NCBI GenBank assembly: GCA_030455605.1
Contig: JAKDPD010000001.1
Location: 52,363-116,362 of the forward strand
Length of the DNA: 64,000 nucleotides
Source: Lactobacillus sp.
Lineage (GTDB): Bacteria; Bacillota; Bacilli; Lactobacillales; Lactobacillaceae
Direction: 5' to 3'
Shown here in pieces: positions 51,324 to 59,751 of the stretch. The translations under genes were made by a program, and so were the position numbers. Positions within the stretch are counted from its first letter, which is position 1, and every line of letters begins with the position of its first letter. The notes under the pieces are model-generated. The model searched no databases and was not told the DNA's origin. It was given only the letters and a program-made list of their open reading frames with translations.

Positions 51324-52367
51324 CTAACTGTTTTTATTTGTCGCGAATTTGATTGGCGCGCTCGCCCCAATTAATCCTAAAAGTGACAAATCATAAGCAC
51401 TCACTTGGGCAACTGTTACCACCCCAGCGACTGCTGGCCAAGCGACTTTCATAATCTCGAGTTCACCTGGCAGTGGGGCTGCTGGTCCTTGATCTAGCGT
51501 AATGGCACCAATTGAGCGTGCTAGCACTGGTCCAGTTAGTTCAAGCTGACGGCTGGGACCCTCTGCCAACCGCACTACATCACGAGCCACATCACTACGC
51601 TGATGCCAAGCTGCCTCACTCAGCGCTGGCACTGCTTGCTCCAAGTGTAATAAAAAGCCATGTTGCTTTTGATAATATTCTAGTTGTGCCAAGCTAGCCT
51701 CACTTAAGCGGCAATCGGCAATATAAATCTCAGCTAAGCCCATTGCCTTCATGCCAAGAATCTCAGCTAAGGGATTACGATATCGATCTTGCTCAAGGGT
51801 TGGCAGGCCCTGTTTTAAAGGACCTGATAAGCAACCGTCACCAGCTACGAAGGCGAGCACTTTTAGCCCCGCCTGCTTAAGCCACGCATTTTGACGCAAA
51901 AACCACTCAGTATCAAGACCAGTTGCTGGGCGCGGATAAGCTTCATGAGCGACTGCAATATTCGCTAAATTAGCCGAATACGACTTTAATTCATCTAAAT
52001 GGGTACTAGTCATCAAGTTCGCATTGAGATAAAGGACAAATTGCGCTGATAGTTCAGCAATTTCCGGCAAGCTAAAATCAGCGCCTAAGCGAAAGCTGGT
52101 AACGTGTAAAGCAGCCAGCGCATCCCGATCATTGGTAGCAATGCCTAAGCGCGCTAAAGCGGCAGCACTGACATCGGTCAAACAAGTCAATCCTAAATCG
52201 CTACACCACTTCGTTAATTCTTGCAGTCGTGCTAATAACTCTGCCGGTGCCACTTCTGGGCATAACGAAGTAAAGACCCCGCTAAATCCAGCATTACGCA
52301 TCCGCAACATATAATCATGATCTGCAGCGGTTAATTCATGGTCAAGATAAATTGAAAATCCAATCAT
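51324..52367 (-). CDS. mupG: DUF871/MupG-type TIM-barrel protein (6-phospho-N-acetylmuramidase family)
   Basis: MIGFSIYLDHELTAADHDYMLRMRNAGFSGVFTSL...; C-terminal cyclophilin-like part. Confidence 0.75.
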   Translation of the reverse strand: MIGFSIYLDHELTAADHDYMLRMRNAGFSGVFTSLCPEVAPAELLARLQELTKWCSDLGLTCLTDVSAAALARLGIATNDRDALAALHVTSFRLGADFSLPEIAELSAQFVLYLNANLMTSTHLDELKSYSANLANIAVAHEAYPRPATGLDTEWFLRQNAWLKQAGLKVLAFVAGDGCLSGPLKQGLPTLEQDRYRNPLAEILGMKAMGLAEIYIADCRLSEASLAQLEYYQKQHGFLLHLEQAVPALSEAAWHQRSDVARDVVRLAEGPSRQLELTGPVLARSIGAITLDQGPAAPLPGELEIMKVAWPAVAGVVTVAQVSAYDLSLLGLIGASAPIKFATNKNS

Positions 52368-52381
52368 GTTTGTTTTCCTCC

Positions 52382-52485
52382 ACCAATTTAAAAATTGGTC
52401 TAGTCAATGTTTAATATTATCATGGCTGTTTCCGCTGATAATCAAGCATATTTAAAAAATCTATTGTCGTTATTTAAAAATTGGT
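52382..52485. promoter_or_regulatory. Repeated operator-like sequences in the mupG-amtB divergent region
   Basis: TTTAAAAATTGGT at 52387-52399 and 52473-52485; palindrome ACCAATTT-AA-AAATTGGT 52382-52399; ATTGGTCTAGTCAAT resembles GntR/NagR-type sites. Confidence 0.45.
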
Positions 52486-52532
52486 ATATGATATTTCCAA
52501 TTGAAATTACTTGTTTTAGCTGAAAGGTCATC

Positions 52533-53720
52533 ATGAATACCATTAATACTTTGTTCATTATTGTCGCTAGTATTTTAGTTTTGATTATGACACCAGGACT
52601 CGCCCTCTTTTACGGTGGTCAGGTGTCAAGGCGTAATAGTGTTAACACTATGCTCACAGTACTGCTGCCATGTGGCTTAAGCGTCGCCTTATGGCTAATT
52701 TGCGGTTATAGTTTAAGTTTCTCAGGCGGCGCCCATCAACTTATCGGTAACTTAAACCATGTCCTGATGCACGGCATCCCACTAACCGCCTTAACCGTAA
52801 CTAAATTACCCGTACCACTATTCTCGCTCTTTCAAATGATGTTTGCCATCATTACCCCCGCCTTATTCGTAGGCGCTATTGTCGGTAGGATGCGTTTCGG
52901 CTATCTCGTTACCTTTATCACGTGTTGGTCGCTACTCGTTTACTATCCACTCGTTCACCTCGTCTGGGGTGGCGGTTTTTTAACTGATTTAGGGACACTA
53001 GATTTTGCCGGTGGGACAGTTGTCCATATTAATGCCGGTATCACGGCCCTCGTTCTAGCAACTGGACTTGGGGCACGCAAACAACCACAAACAAGCCATG
53101 CCAATTTAGCAGCTGTATTACTGGGAACCACCCTTTTATGGTTAGGTTGGTATGGTTTCAATGCTGGCAGTGCCCTAGCACTCAATAATGCAGCCGTGCT
53201 CGCAACGATTACGACCACGGTATCAGCCAGTTTTGCCTTACTGAGTTGGCTGTTACTGGAGTATCTTACCACGAAAAAAGTTACCTTACTAGGCGCATGT
53301 ACCGGCGCAGTTTGTGGTCTAGTAGCTATCACACCAGCTGCCGGCTACGTGGACGTGGCTGGCGCCATTGGAATTGGCCTAGGTGCCAGTTTGGTCAGTT
53401 TTAGTTATATTCGTTATCTCAAGCCTTACTTTAAAATCGATGATGCCTTGGACGTTTTCGGTTGTCATGGCATGAGTGGGATTTGGGGATCAATTGCCAC
53501 TGGGCTGTTTGCCACCCAACAAGGGCTCTTTTATAGCGGAAACTGGCATCAATTAGCCATTCAATTACTCGCAACTGCCTTTACAGTTGGCTTCACGTGG
53601 CTAATGACGGCAATCATCACCAAGCTGTTAGCGCTCGTGATTCCGATGCGCGTCACGGCTCAGACCGAACAGGTAGGGCTTGATCAAAGTCTTCATGATG
53701 AACAATTAGTTCACTTTTAA
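52533..53720 (+). CDS. amtB: Ammonium transporter
   Basis: 395 aa; FYGGQVSRRNSVNTML, FAGGTVVHINAGITALVLA, DVFGCHGMSGIWG. Confidence 0.95.
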   Translation: MNTINTLFIIVASILVLIMTPGLALFYGGQVSRRNSVNTMLTVLLPCGLSVALWLICGYSLSFSGGAHQLIGNLNHVLMHGIPLTALTVTKLPVPLFSLFQMMFAIITPALFVGAIVGRMRFGYLVTFITCWSLLVYYPLVHLVWGGGFLTDLGTLDFAGGTVVHINAGITALVLATGLGARKQPQTSHANLAAVLLGTTLLWLGWYGFNAGSALALNNAAVLATITTTVSASFALLSWLLLEYLTTKKVTLLGACTGAVCGLVAITPAAGYVDVAGAIGIGLGASLVSFSYIRYLKPYFKIDDALDVFGCHGMSGIWGSIATGLFATQQGLFYSGNWHQLAIQLLATAFTVGFTWLMTAIITKLLALVIPMRVTAQTEQVGLDQSLHDEQLVHF

Positions 53721-53727
53721 GTGTATC

Positions 53728-53758
53728 AAAAAAGACCCTGAAAGCGTCAGGGTCTTTT
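53728..53758. terminator. Intrinsic terminator
   Basis: AAAAAGACCCTGAAAGCGTCAGGGTCTTTT. Confidence 0.88.
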
Positions 53759-53783
53759 AGTTTGCTCATAATTATCGCAAAAG

Positions 53784-54830
53784 TTAGTGCGGAAAAGTCA
53801 CCAAAATTTCCAGCCAGATAAGCAGACCATTTAACAAAATCATCCCGCATTGCAACTTCCAAGTAATCGTCAGATAAGCGACAAACTCACGTAAAAAGGC
53901 ATTCAAGGTAAAGTACCACTTCGTCTTGGAGCCATAGCCAATACACTCTAAGCCTAAGCGCTTTGCCAAAACGAGCGCGCGATAAACATGATACGAACTC
54001 GTCACTAAGGCAAAGCTGGCACCAGGCCGCATCAGCTTGGCTGAAAAAAGCAAATTCTCATGAGTGGTGCGTGATTCTGTCTCTAAGAGTAAGTCGGATG
54101 CGGGGACACCTCGGGCCTGGGCATAGTTAGCCATGGCATAAGCTTCAGCAATCACTTCATTAGGCCCCTGCCCGCCAGAGAGGATTAATTTTGAACCCGG
54201 ATATTTGCGATAAATTTTAATTCCTTTGCGAACTCGGGCAGCCAGGAGTGGCGTCACTTGTTCGCCAATGAGCCCCGCACCAAGGACCACAATGTAATCA
54301 AGTCGCACTCGCCTCAAATTAACCAAATTAATTAATGCGGTCAAGAAATACATCAAGAAGATAAAGACTAGCCACCCCACACAAAGCAACGCAAATTGAT
54401 ACAGATAGCGATACATCAGCCGATGCGATACATGTGGCACGAGCCACAGATTGATGACCGGAAAGAAGAATAACAATAGCCCTAGTATCAGTGCCAGCCA
54501 ATTGCTGGGCCGCAACCCTTCATGCCGAATCAGTTTAATGCCGTTCCAGACAAACATAATAATGACGCATACAAAAATCAGTAGCATCAGGAACATAAAG
54601 GCTAAAAACAATAAAATCAAGAGTCGAATCATCAAATTGCGATGGGCATGCAAGTGATCCGTGTATTGTAATAATAAGACTGTGGTTAATAGGCCTACTG
54701 CAAACAAGGTAGCCGTCGCAAACATCCCTGCGGCTAAAGTCCGCCTGTCTTGTAATAGCACACCGACTAATCCTAAAAAAGTAAAGGCTAATAACGCCAA
54801 GCAAAAGATGATGGGCGTGTTTAGGCTCAT
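53784..54830 (-). CDS. YdcF/DUF218 family membrane protein
   Basis: DYIVVLGAGLIGEQVTPLLAARV...LILSGGQGPNEVIAEAYAMANYA...ETESRTTHENLLFS. Confidence 0.92.
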   Translation of the reverse strand: MSLNTPIIFCLALLAFTFLGLVGVLLQDRRTLAAGMFATATLFAVGLLTTVLLLQYTDHLHAHRNLMIRLLILLFLAFMFLMLLIFVCVIIMFVWNGIKLIRHEGLRPSNWLALILGLLLFFFPVINLWLVPHVSHRLMYRYLYQFALLCVGWLVFIFLMYFLTALINLVNLRRVRLDYIVVLGAGLIGEQVTPLLAARVRKGIKIYRKYPGSKLILSGGQGPNEVIAEAYAMANYAQARGVPASDLLLETESRTTHENLLFSAKLMRPGASFALVTSSYHVYRALVLAKRLGLECIGYGSKTKWYFTLNAFLREFVAYLTITWKLQCGMILLNGLLIWLEILVTFPH

Positions 54831-54971
54831 GAACAGCCTTCTTTCTAACTATCGTGGCTATATCATAACGACTTTAACTAGTAAGCGTCAACTCAATTTT
54901 CCGCGCTGGTAAACAAAAAAAGCTACTCACCAGCGGCAAGTAACTTTTTAGAAAACATTACTATGAACGTT

Positions 54972-55625
54972 TTATTTGCTTTCACTACCTAACGCACGGC
55001 CTAAGAAGGCAGCTAAACCAGCGCCAACAAGTGGTGCAACCAGGTATAACCAATAATGAGCTAAAGCACTACCACCGGCGAAGATGGCTGGGCCAAAGCT
55101 ACGAGCTGGATTAAGTGAAGCACCGGTTAAGTTAATCGTAGCAATAATCATTAAAGTTAATGTCAACCCAATGATTAAACCAGCAAAGTTAGCATTGCCA
55201 TATTTAACACTCGTCACAAGCAAGATCACCAAGACAAACAAGAAAGTCGCAATGACCTCAGTGATAATTGCAGCTGGGACTGATAACTTCGGGAAGTCAG
55301 TTTGACCCAGGTTACTAGTCGCAGCACCTTGGGCACTCAAGAGAAACTTAACGAGGCCAGAAGCTAAAATCGCGCCGATAAACTGACTAACAACATAAGA
55401 AATGGCCGTTTTAGCACTAATCCGTTTGTTCAACCACATTGCAAATGTGACTGCTGGATTAAAGTGACCACCAGAAATGGCACCAACTGAATAAGCCATC
55501 ACCGTAACAGCTAACCCAAACGCTAATGCGATGCCTAATACTTCTGCATGACCAATGGTCACAGCAGCAGTCCCGACAAATACTAGGACAAAAGTCCCAA
55601 TCAATTCAGAAAGATAATTCTTCAT
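54972..55625 (-). CDS. MIP-family channel, aquaporin Z-like
   Basis: Two NPA motifs: GGHFNPAVTF and GASLNPARSFGPA. Confidence 0.93.
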   Translation of the reverse strand: MKNYLSELIGTFVLVFVGTAAVTIGHAEVLGIALAFGLAVTVMAYSVGAISGGHFNPAVTFAMWLNKRISAKTAISYVVSQFIGAILASGLVKFLLSAQGAATSNLGQTDFPKLSVPAAIITEVIATFLFVLVILLVTSVKYGNANFAGLIIGLTLTLMIIATINLTGASLNPARSFGPAIFAGGSALAHYWLYLVAPLVGAGLAAFLGRALGSESK

Positions 55626-55784
55626 TACAATCCCCTTTTAAAAATAATCGCTTAACAACTATTAATTTCTAGGTTAAAACCCATGGTCCACTTTGTAAAT
55701 TAAAAAGTGTTAACAATTCATAAGCTTTAGTCCGTTATTCACATTATAACGCTTGTTATCAAAAATGGCAAAACACCACTTGCT

Positions 55785-56243
55785 TTAATCAGCCCCCACT
55801 GCCCGTAAGACTGCCATCAATTCCTGCTGATCACTTTGACTAAAGCGAGCAGGCTTAGGACTATCTAAATCGAGCACTCCTAACAGGTGGTGATCGCGCA
55901 AAATAGGCAGGACTAATTCGGAACGTGACGCTTGATCACGCGCAATATGGCCGGCAAAAGCGTGTACATCTGGCACCAGTAAAGGTTGACGGGTTTGGGC
56001 AGCAATCCCGCAGACACCATGGTCTAAGGCAATGTGCACACAAGCAGGCCGACCTTGGAAAGGACCAAGGATTAACTCACTATTTTCATACCGATAAAAG
56101 CCGGCAAAATTAACATCCGGCAATACTTGAAACAATAATGCGGACAAATTGGCCGCATTCGCAATCCAATCTGGTTCATTTGCGACCAGCGCATGTGCTT
56201 GAGCTGCTAATAAATGATAATCAATCGCCATCCTAAAACCCAC
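55785..56243 (-). CDS. GAF-domain free-methionine-(R)-sulfoxide reductase homologue
   Basis: GPFQGRPACVHI...GVCGIAA...VPDVHAFAGHIARDQASRSELVLPI; third conserved Cys replaced by Arg. Confidence 0.88.
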   Translation of the reverse strand: MGFRMAIDYHLLAAQAHALVANEPDWIANAANLSALLFQVLPDVNFAGFYRYENSELILGPFQGRPACVHIALDHGVCGIAAQTRQPLLVPDVHAFAGHIARDQASRSELVLPILRDHHLLGVLDLDSPKPARFSQSDQQELMAVLRAVGAD

Positions 56244-56371
56244 TTTCTTGATACGATAAAAAATGATTTGCCCCTAGCTTACCGCAAGAAACGCATCATG
56301 CGTGACGTCATCACTCAAAAAGTATTATTTTTTATTTGACTGATTGGTCAAATAAAGGCTAAAATACAGCC

Positions 56372-56755
56372 ATGGGACGAAAAAAGAGTTTTAATACCGA
56401 CATTGTGCTTGAGCAGATTGGTCAACTATTTATTAGTCAGGGCTATAACGGGACATCAGTAGATGACCTCGTGAAGTGTACGGGTTTACTACGTGGGAGC
56501 CTGTATGCGACTTTTGGTAGTAAGCAAGGCATGTTTATCGCTGCCTTAAAACGGAGTGTAGCGACCGACAGCCCTGCGAAATGGGGCTTATTGATTGTCG
56601 CTATGCTAGAAGTCACGTCGACAAATCAAAAGGTGGCCCAGCTGGTTCACGATTGGTATCAAGCACAACAGACAGAAAATATCGCTGAAGAAATTGGCCG
56701 CGCTGTTTTAGCGCAAGGTCAATTGATTGATGAAGGAGTAAACCATGGAAAATAA
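56372..56755 (+). CDS. Short TetR/AcrR family regulator
   Basis: N-terminal HTH: GYNGTSVDDLVKCTGLLRGSLYATFGSKQGMFIAAL. Confidence 0.85.
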   Translation: MGRKKSFNTDIVLEQIGQLFISQGYNGTSVDDLVKCTGLLRGSLYATFGSKQGMFIAALKRSVATDSPAKWGLLIVAMLEVTSTNQKVAQLVHDWYQAQQTENIAEEIGRAVLAQGQLIDEGVNHGK

Positions 56756-57095
56756 AGTCACACTTACCGCCGATAAGTTAGTGGTCATCCCCCAAGGGCT
56801 GACCAAAATCACCGCGCTCAAAACAAAAATTGCAGTTCCCCTCGCACATGTATTAGGGGCCTCTATCGATAATGGCATCTTAAAGGAAAGCAAGGGTTTA
56901 AGGCTCCCCGGAACTGCAGTTCCCGGCTACTGGACCGGAAGTTTCTTTAAAGTCGGCGAAGAAAGTTTCTTCAATGTCAAAATGAGCGATCAAGCGGTCG
57001 TTATTCAGCTAAAGGATGAAAAATACACACGCCTCATTTTGGGTGTGGCCAACCCCACTGAACTCGTCAACGCCATTAATAATCAACTTGATTAA
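56745..57095 (+). CDS. Hypothetical PH-like domain protein
   Basis: 116 aa, overlaps TetR stop; beta-rich. Confidence 0.5.
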   Translation: MENKVTLTADKLVVIPQGLTKITALKTKIAVPLAHVLGASIDNGILKESKGLRLPGTAVPGYWTGSFFKVGEESFFNVKMSDQAVVIQLKDEKYTRLILGVANPTELVNAINNQLD

Positions 57096-57110
57096 CGACT
57101 AATACTGCCA

Positions 57111-57476
57111 TTAATTGGCAGTATTTTTTTGCTCGCGGGCATTATAAGCATTGCCCCAAGCTTCCATGCTAAGAATCACCGGGATCAAAGTTGCCCCAAA
57201 GGCAGTTAACTGATAGTCCGTCTTGGGTGGTAAGCCTGGATAAACCTGTTTTTGAATCACGCCATCTTGCTCCAATTCTTTTAATTGTAGTGCCAACATC
57301 CGCCGGGAACATGCCGGCATTTGCCTTTGCAACTCACCGAAGTGCGCTAGTGGTTGCTGCATTAATTGGTATAAAATGACAGCCTTCCACTTTACCGAAA
57401 TAATCTGTAAGGTGCTAGCCACTGGACATCCAGGCCGACAATCATAAATGTGACGTTTCATCGTATACTCCTCCAT
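57111..57476 (-). CDS. HxlR family transcriptional regulator (start possibly 57461)
   Basis: CPVASTLQIISVKWKAVILYQLMQ...FGELQRQMPACSRRMLALQLKELEQDGVI. Confidence 0.93.
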   Translation of the reverse strand: MEEYTMKRHIYDCRPGCPVASTLQIISVKWKAVILYQLMQQPLAHFGELQRQMPACSRRMLALQLKELEQDGVIQKQVYPGLPPKTDYQLTAFGATLIPVILSMEAWGNAYNAREQKNTAN

Positions 57477-57557
57477 TTGTTCCTAGTAACTTAATTTACA
57501 TTATTGTCCAATTAAATGATACCCCTTAAGATTGAACCATCAGAGGAGGTCAATAAC

Positions 57558-58583
57558 ATGACAGAAAAAATGAAAGCAATTGGTTTTACGCAGCATTTGC
57601 CAATTACAGCAAAAAATAGTTTATTTGAATTTGAGGCGGATCGGCCGGAGGCACGCGGACATGATTTACTAGTTAAAATTGCAGCGGTGGCCGTTAATCC
57701 AGTCGATGTGGGCATTCGTGGTCACGGACGCGGTACCCTCAAGCAACCAAAGGTGATTGGCTGGGATGCGGTGGGAACTGTCATTGCGACTGGTCACAAG
57801 GTCACATTATTTAAGCCTGGTGCCCGCGTCTTTTACGCCGGATCCTTTAAGCGCCCCGGTAGTAATAGTGACTATCAGCTCGTCGATGAACGCATTACCG
57901 AACATGCACCACAGCAGCTAACAATCGCCCAAAGTGCTGCCATGACGCTTACAACATTAACTGCCTGGGAAGCACTCTTTGAGCAATTAGAGATTAAACC
58001 GAACACCCCTCAGAATCACACCAAGACCATCTTAATTATTAATGGTGCTGGCGGCGTTGGATCAATTGCCACCCAACTCGCACATTGGGCTGGGCTACAG
58101 GTCATTGCAAGTGCTTCAAGACCAGAGACCATTAAATGGGTGATTGCACATGGCGCCGACCAAACGGTTAACCACCGTCAAGATTTAATCACCGCAGTTA
58201 GAGCATTGGGTTATCAGTATGTTGATTACATTTTAAACTTAAGTGATCTTGATGGTCACTGGAATGAGATTGCTGAACTCATTGTTCCTAGTGGTCGGAT
58301 TGCTGCGATTACTGAAAACAAGCGTCCCATCAACCTACGTCAGCTAACCCAAAAGCGGGCTAAATTTGCTTGGGAATGGATGTATACGAAGTCCTTTTAT
58401 CACACGCCAGATATGATTAGTCAGCATGATATTTTGGAGCGCATTGCAACTTTATTAGATGAGGGCACGATTAAGAGTACACTAACCCAGACTTTAACGC
58501 CGATTAATGTCAGCAATCTCAAAGCCGCTCATCAGCTAGTTGAAACGAACCAGATGATTGGAAAAGTAGTCATTACAATGTAA
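57558..58583 (+). CDS. Zinc-type alcohol dehydrogenase-like / quinone oxidoreductase (track ORF starts 57516)
   Basis: NPVDVGIRG, GWDAVGTV, INGAGGVGSIATQLAHW. Confidence 0.92.
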   Translation: MTEKMKAIGFTQHLPITAKNSLFEFEADRPEARGHDLLVKIAAVAVNPVDVGIRGHGRGTLKQPKVIGWDAVGTVIATGHKVTLFKPGARVFYAGSFKRPGSNSDYQLVDERITEHAPQQLTIAQSAAMTLTTLTAWEALFEQLEIKPNTPQNHTKTILIINGAGGVGSIATQLAHWAGLQVIASASRPETIKWVIAHGADQTVNHRQDLITAVRALGYQYVDYILNLSDLDGHWNEIAELIVPSGRIAAITENKRPINLRQLTQKRAKFAWEWMYTKSFYHTPDMISQHDILERIATLLDEGTIKSTLTQTLTPINVSNLKAAHQLVETNQMIGKVVITM

Positions 58584-58584
58584 A

Positions 58585-58620
58585 CAAAAACCTAGCCAGT
58601 TATTACCGGTTAGGTTTTTG
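58585..58620. terminator. Intrinsic terminator
   Basis: CAAAAACCTA-gccagttattaccgg-TTAGGTTTTTG. Confidence 0.7.
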
Positions 58621-58636
58621 TTTAATATTATTCTTA

Positions 58637-59626
58637 TTACTTATGACGCTTGACTTTGATATGTTTCTTCGCCTTGTGGGTTACTTTCTTGGATTTCTTA
58701 GCCTTTTTGACGACTTTGCGGGATGACCGTTTTGAACGCGCACGTCTTTTAGCTACTTTCTTAACAACCTTTTTATGTTTCTTTTTAGGTGCTGGTTTAC
58801 GACGCTTGTGAGTCACCTTGCGTGCTGGCGCTTTACGAGTCCTACGCTTAGGTGACTTAGCTTTTTTACCGGACACATATTTCATGTCGCGTACTAAATC
58901 GCCGCCATTAAGCGCTTGATCGACCTCATCACTGACAAGATCAATGCCATCTTGACTCATTTGCTTGTCATTTAGCACGGCATCAGCATCATAAACCGCA
59001 GCTTGTAAGGCATCCAGACCGGCTGTATAACTGCTTGGCATAGCTAAAGCATGATGGGCCTGATTCAATAAAGCGTTTAACCTACTCGTATCACGCTTCG
59101 TTAAATCGCCTGTGTAAACTGTAAATGATGACTCATCACCATTTCCGATATCAAGGCCAGGACTATTTGTCCCATCGGTAGTGCCATCAGGACTATGCAT
59201 AAAATCATTAACAAGCTGATTTAATAGTGTCGTTGACTTCTGATCAGTCACATCCTGAAGATTATTACTCGATTGGACATAACGGGCAGGGATTTCACCA
59301 AGTGCGTTGATATTCCCCTCAGCATCACTAGTTAAAGAGAGGTAATAAGGGGTGCTAGGATCTGATTCAACCGTACCAAAAACGACTTTAGCTACCTCAG
59401 TCCCAACGGGATAAACGTGACCGGACGGACCTTCAAGTGCCTTGGTTAGCGTTCCCTTAATTAGTGCCGCTTTAGTAACCGTATCAGCTAAGACTGGTTG
59501 CACTGAGCGCGTTGTTGCTTCGCTGATTTTAAATCCACTAACCACTAACAGCGCAGTCGTTAGCATGCCTACCATCAAAAATTTCCAATGAAACCTAAGA
59601 CTACCCATGTTCACATCTTTCTTCAA
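58637..59626 (-). CDS. Secreted/membrane-anchored protein with polycationic Lys/Arg C-terminal tail
   Basis: N-terminal hydrophobic signal (FLMVGMLTTALLVVSGF), central acidic/polar domain, last 81 residues 43 Lys+Arg and no Asp/Glu. Confidence 0.8.
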   Translation of the reverse strand: MKKDVNMGSLRFHWKFLMVGMLTTALLVVSGFKISEATTRSVQPVLADTVTKAALIKGTLTKALEGPSGHVYPVGTEVAKVVFGTVESDPSTPYYLSLTSDAEGNINALGEIPARYVQSSNNLQDVTDQKSTTLLNQLVNDFMHSPDGTTDGTNSPGLDIGNGDESSFTVYTGDLTKRDTSRLNALLNQAHHALAMPSSYTAGLDALQAAVYDADAVLNDKQMSQDGIDLVSDEVDQALNGGDLVRDMKYVSGKKAKSPKRRTRKAPARKVTHKRRKPAPKKKHKKVVKKVAKRRARSKRSSRKVVKKAKKSKKVTHKAKKHIKVKRHK

Positions 59627-59751
59627 TTTATATTATCTAATTATTTGTTTAGTATGGCGCCTAAACAATTTGATGTCAACCAGGTTGGAAGTTTGCTTAT
59701 GACAGCGTTTTCCTGATATGCTTAAGGAGAGTAAAGAAGGAGGCTATTTTT

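Noticed and set aside
52955-53332. 125-aa minus-strand ORF opposite amtB
   Set aside because: Antisense shadow ORF
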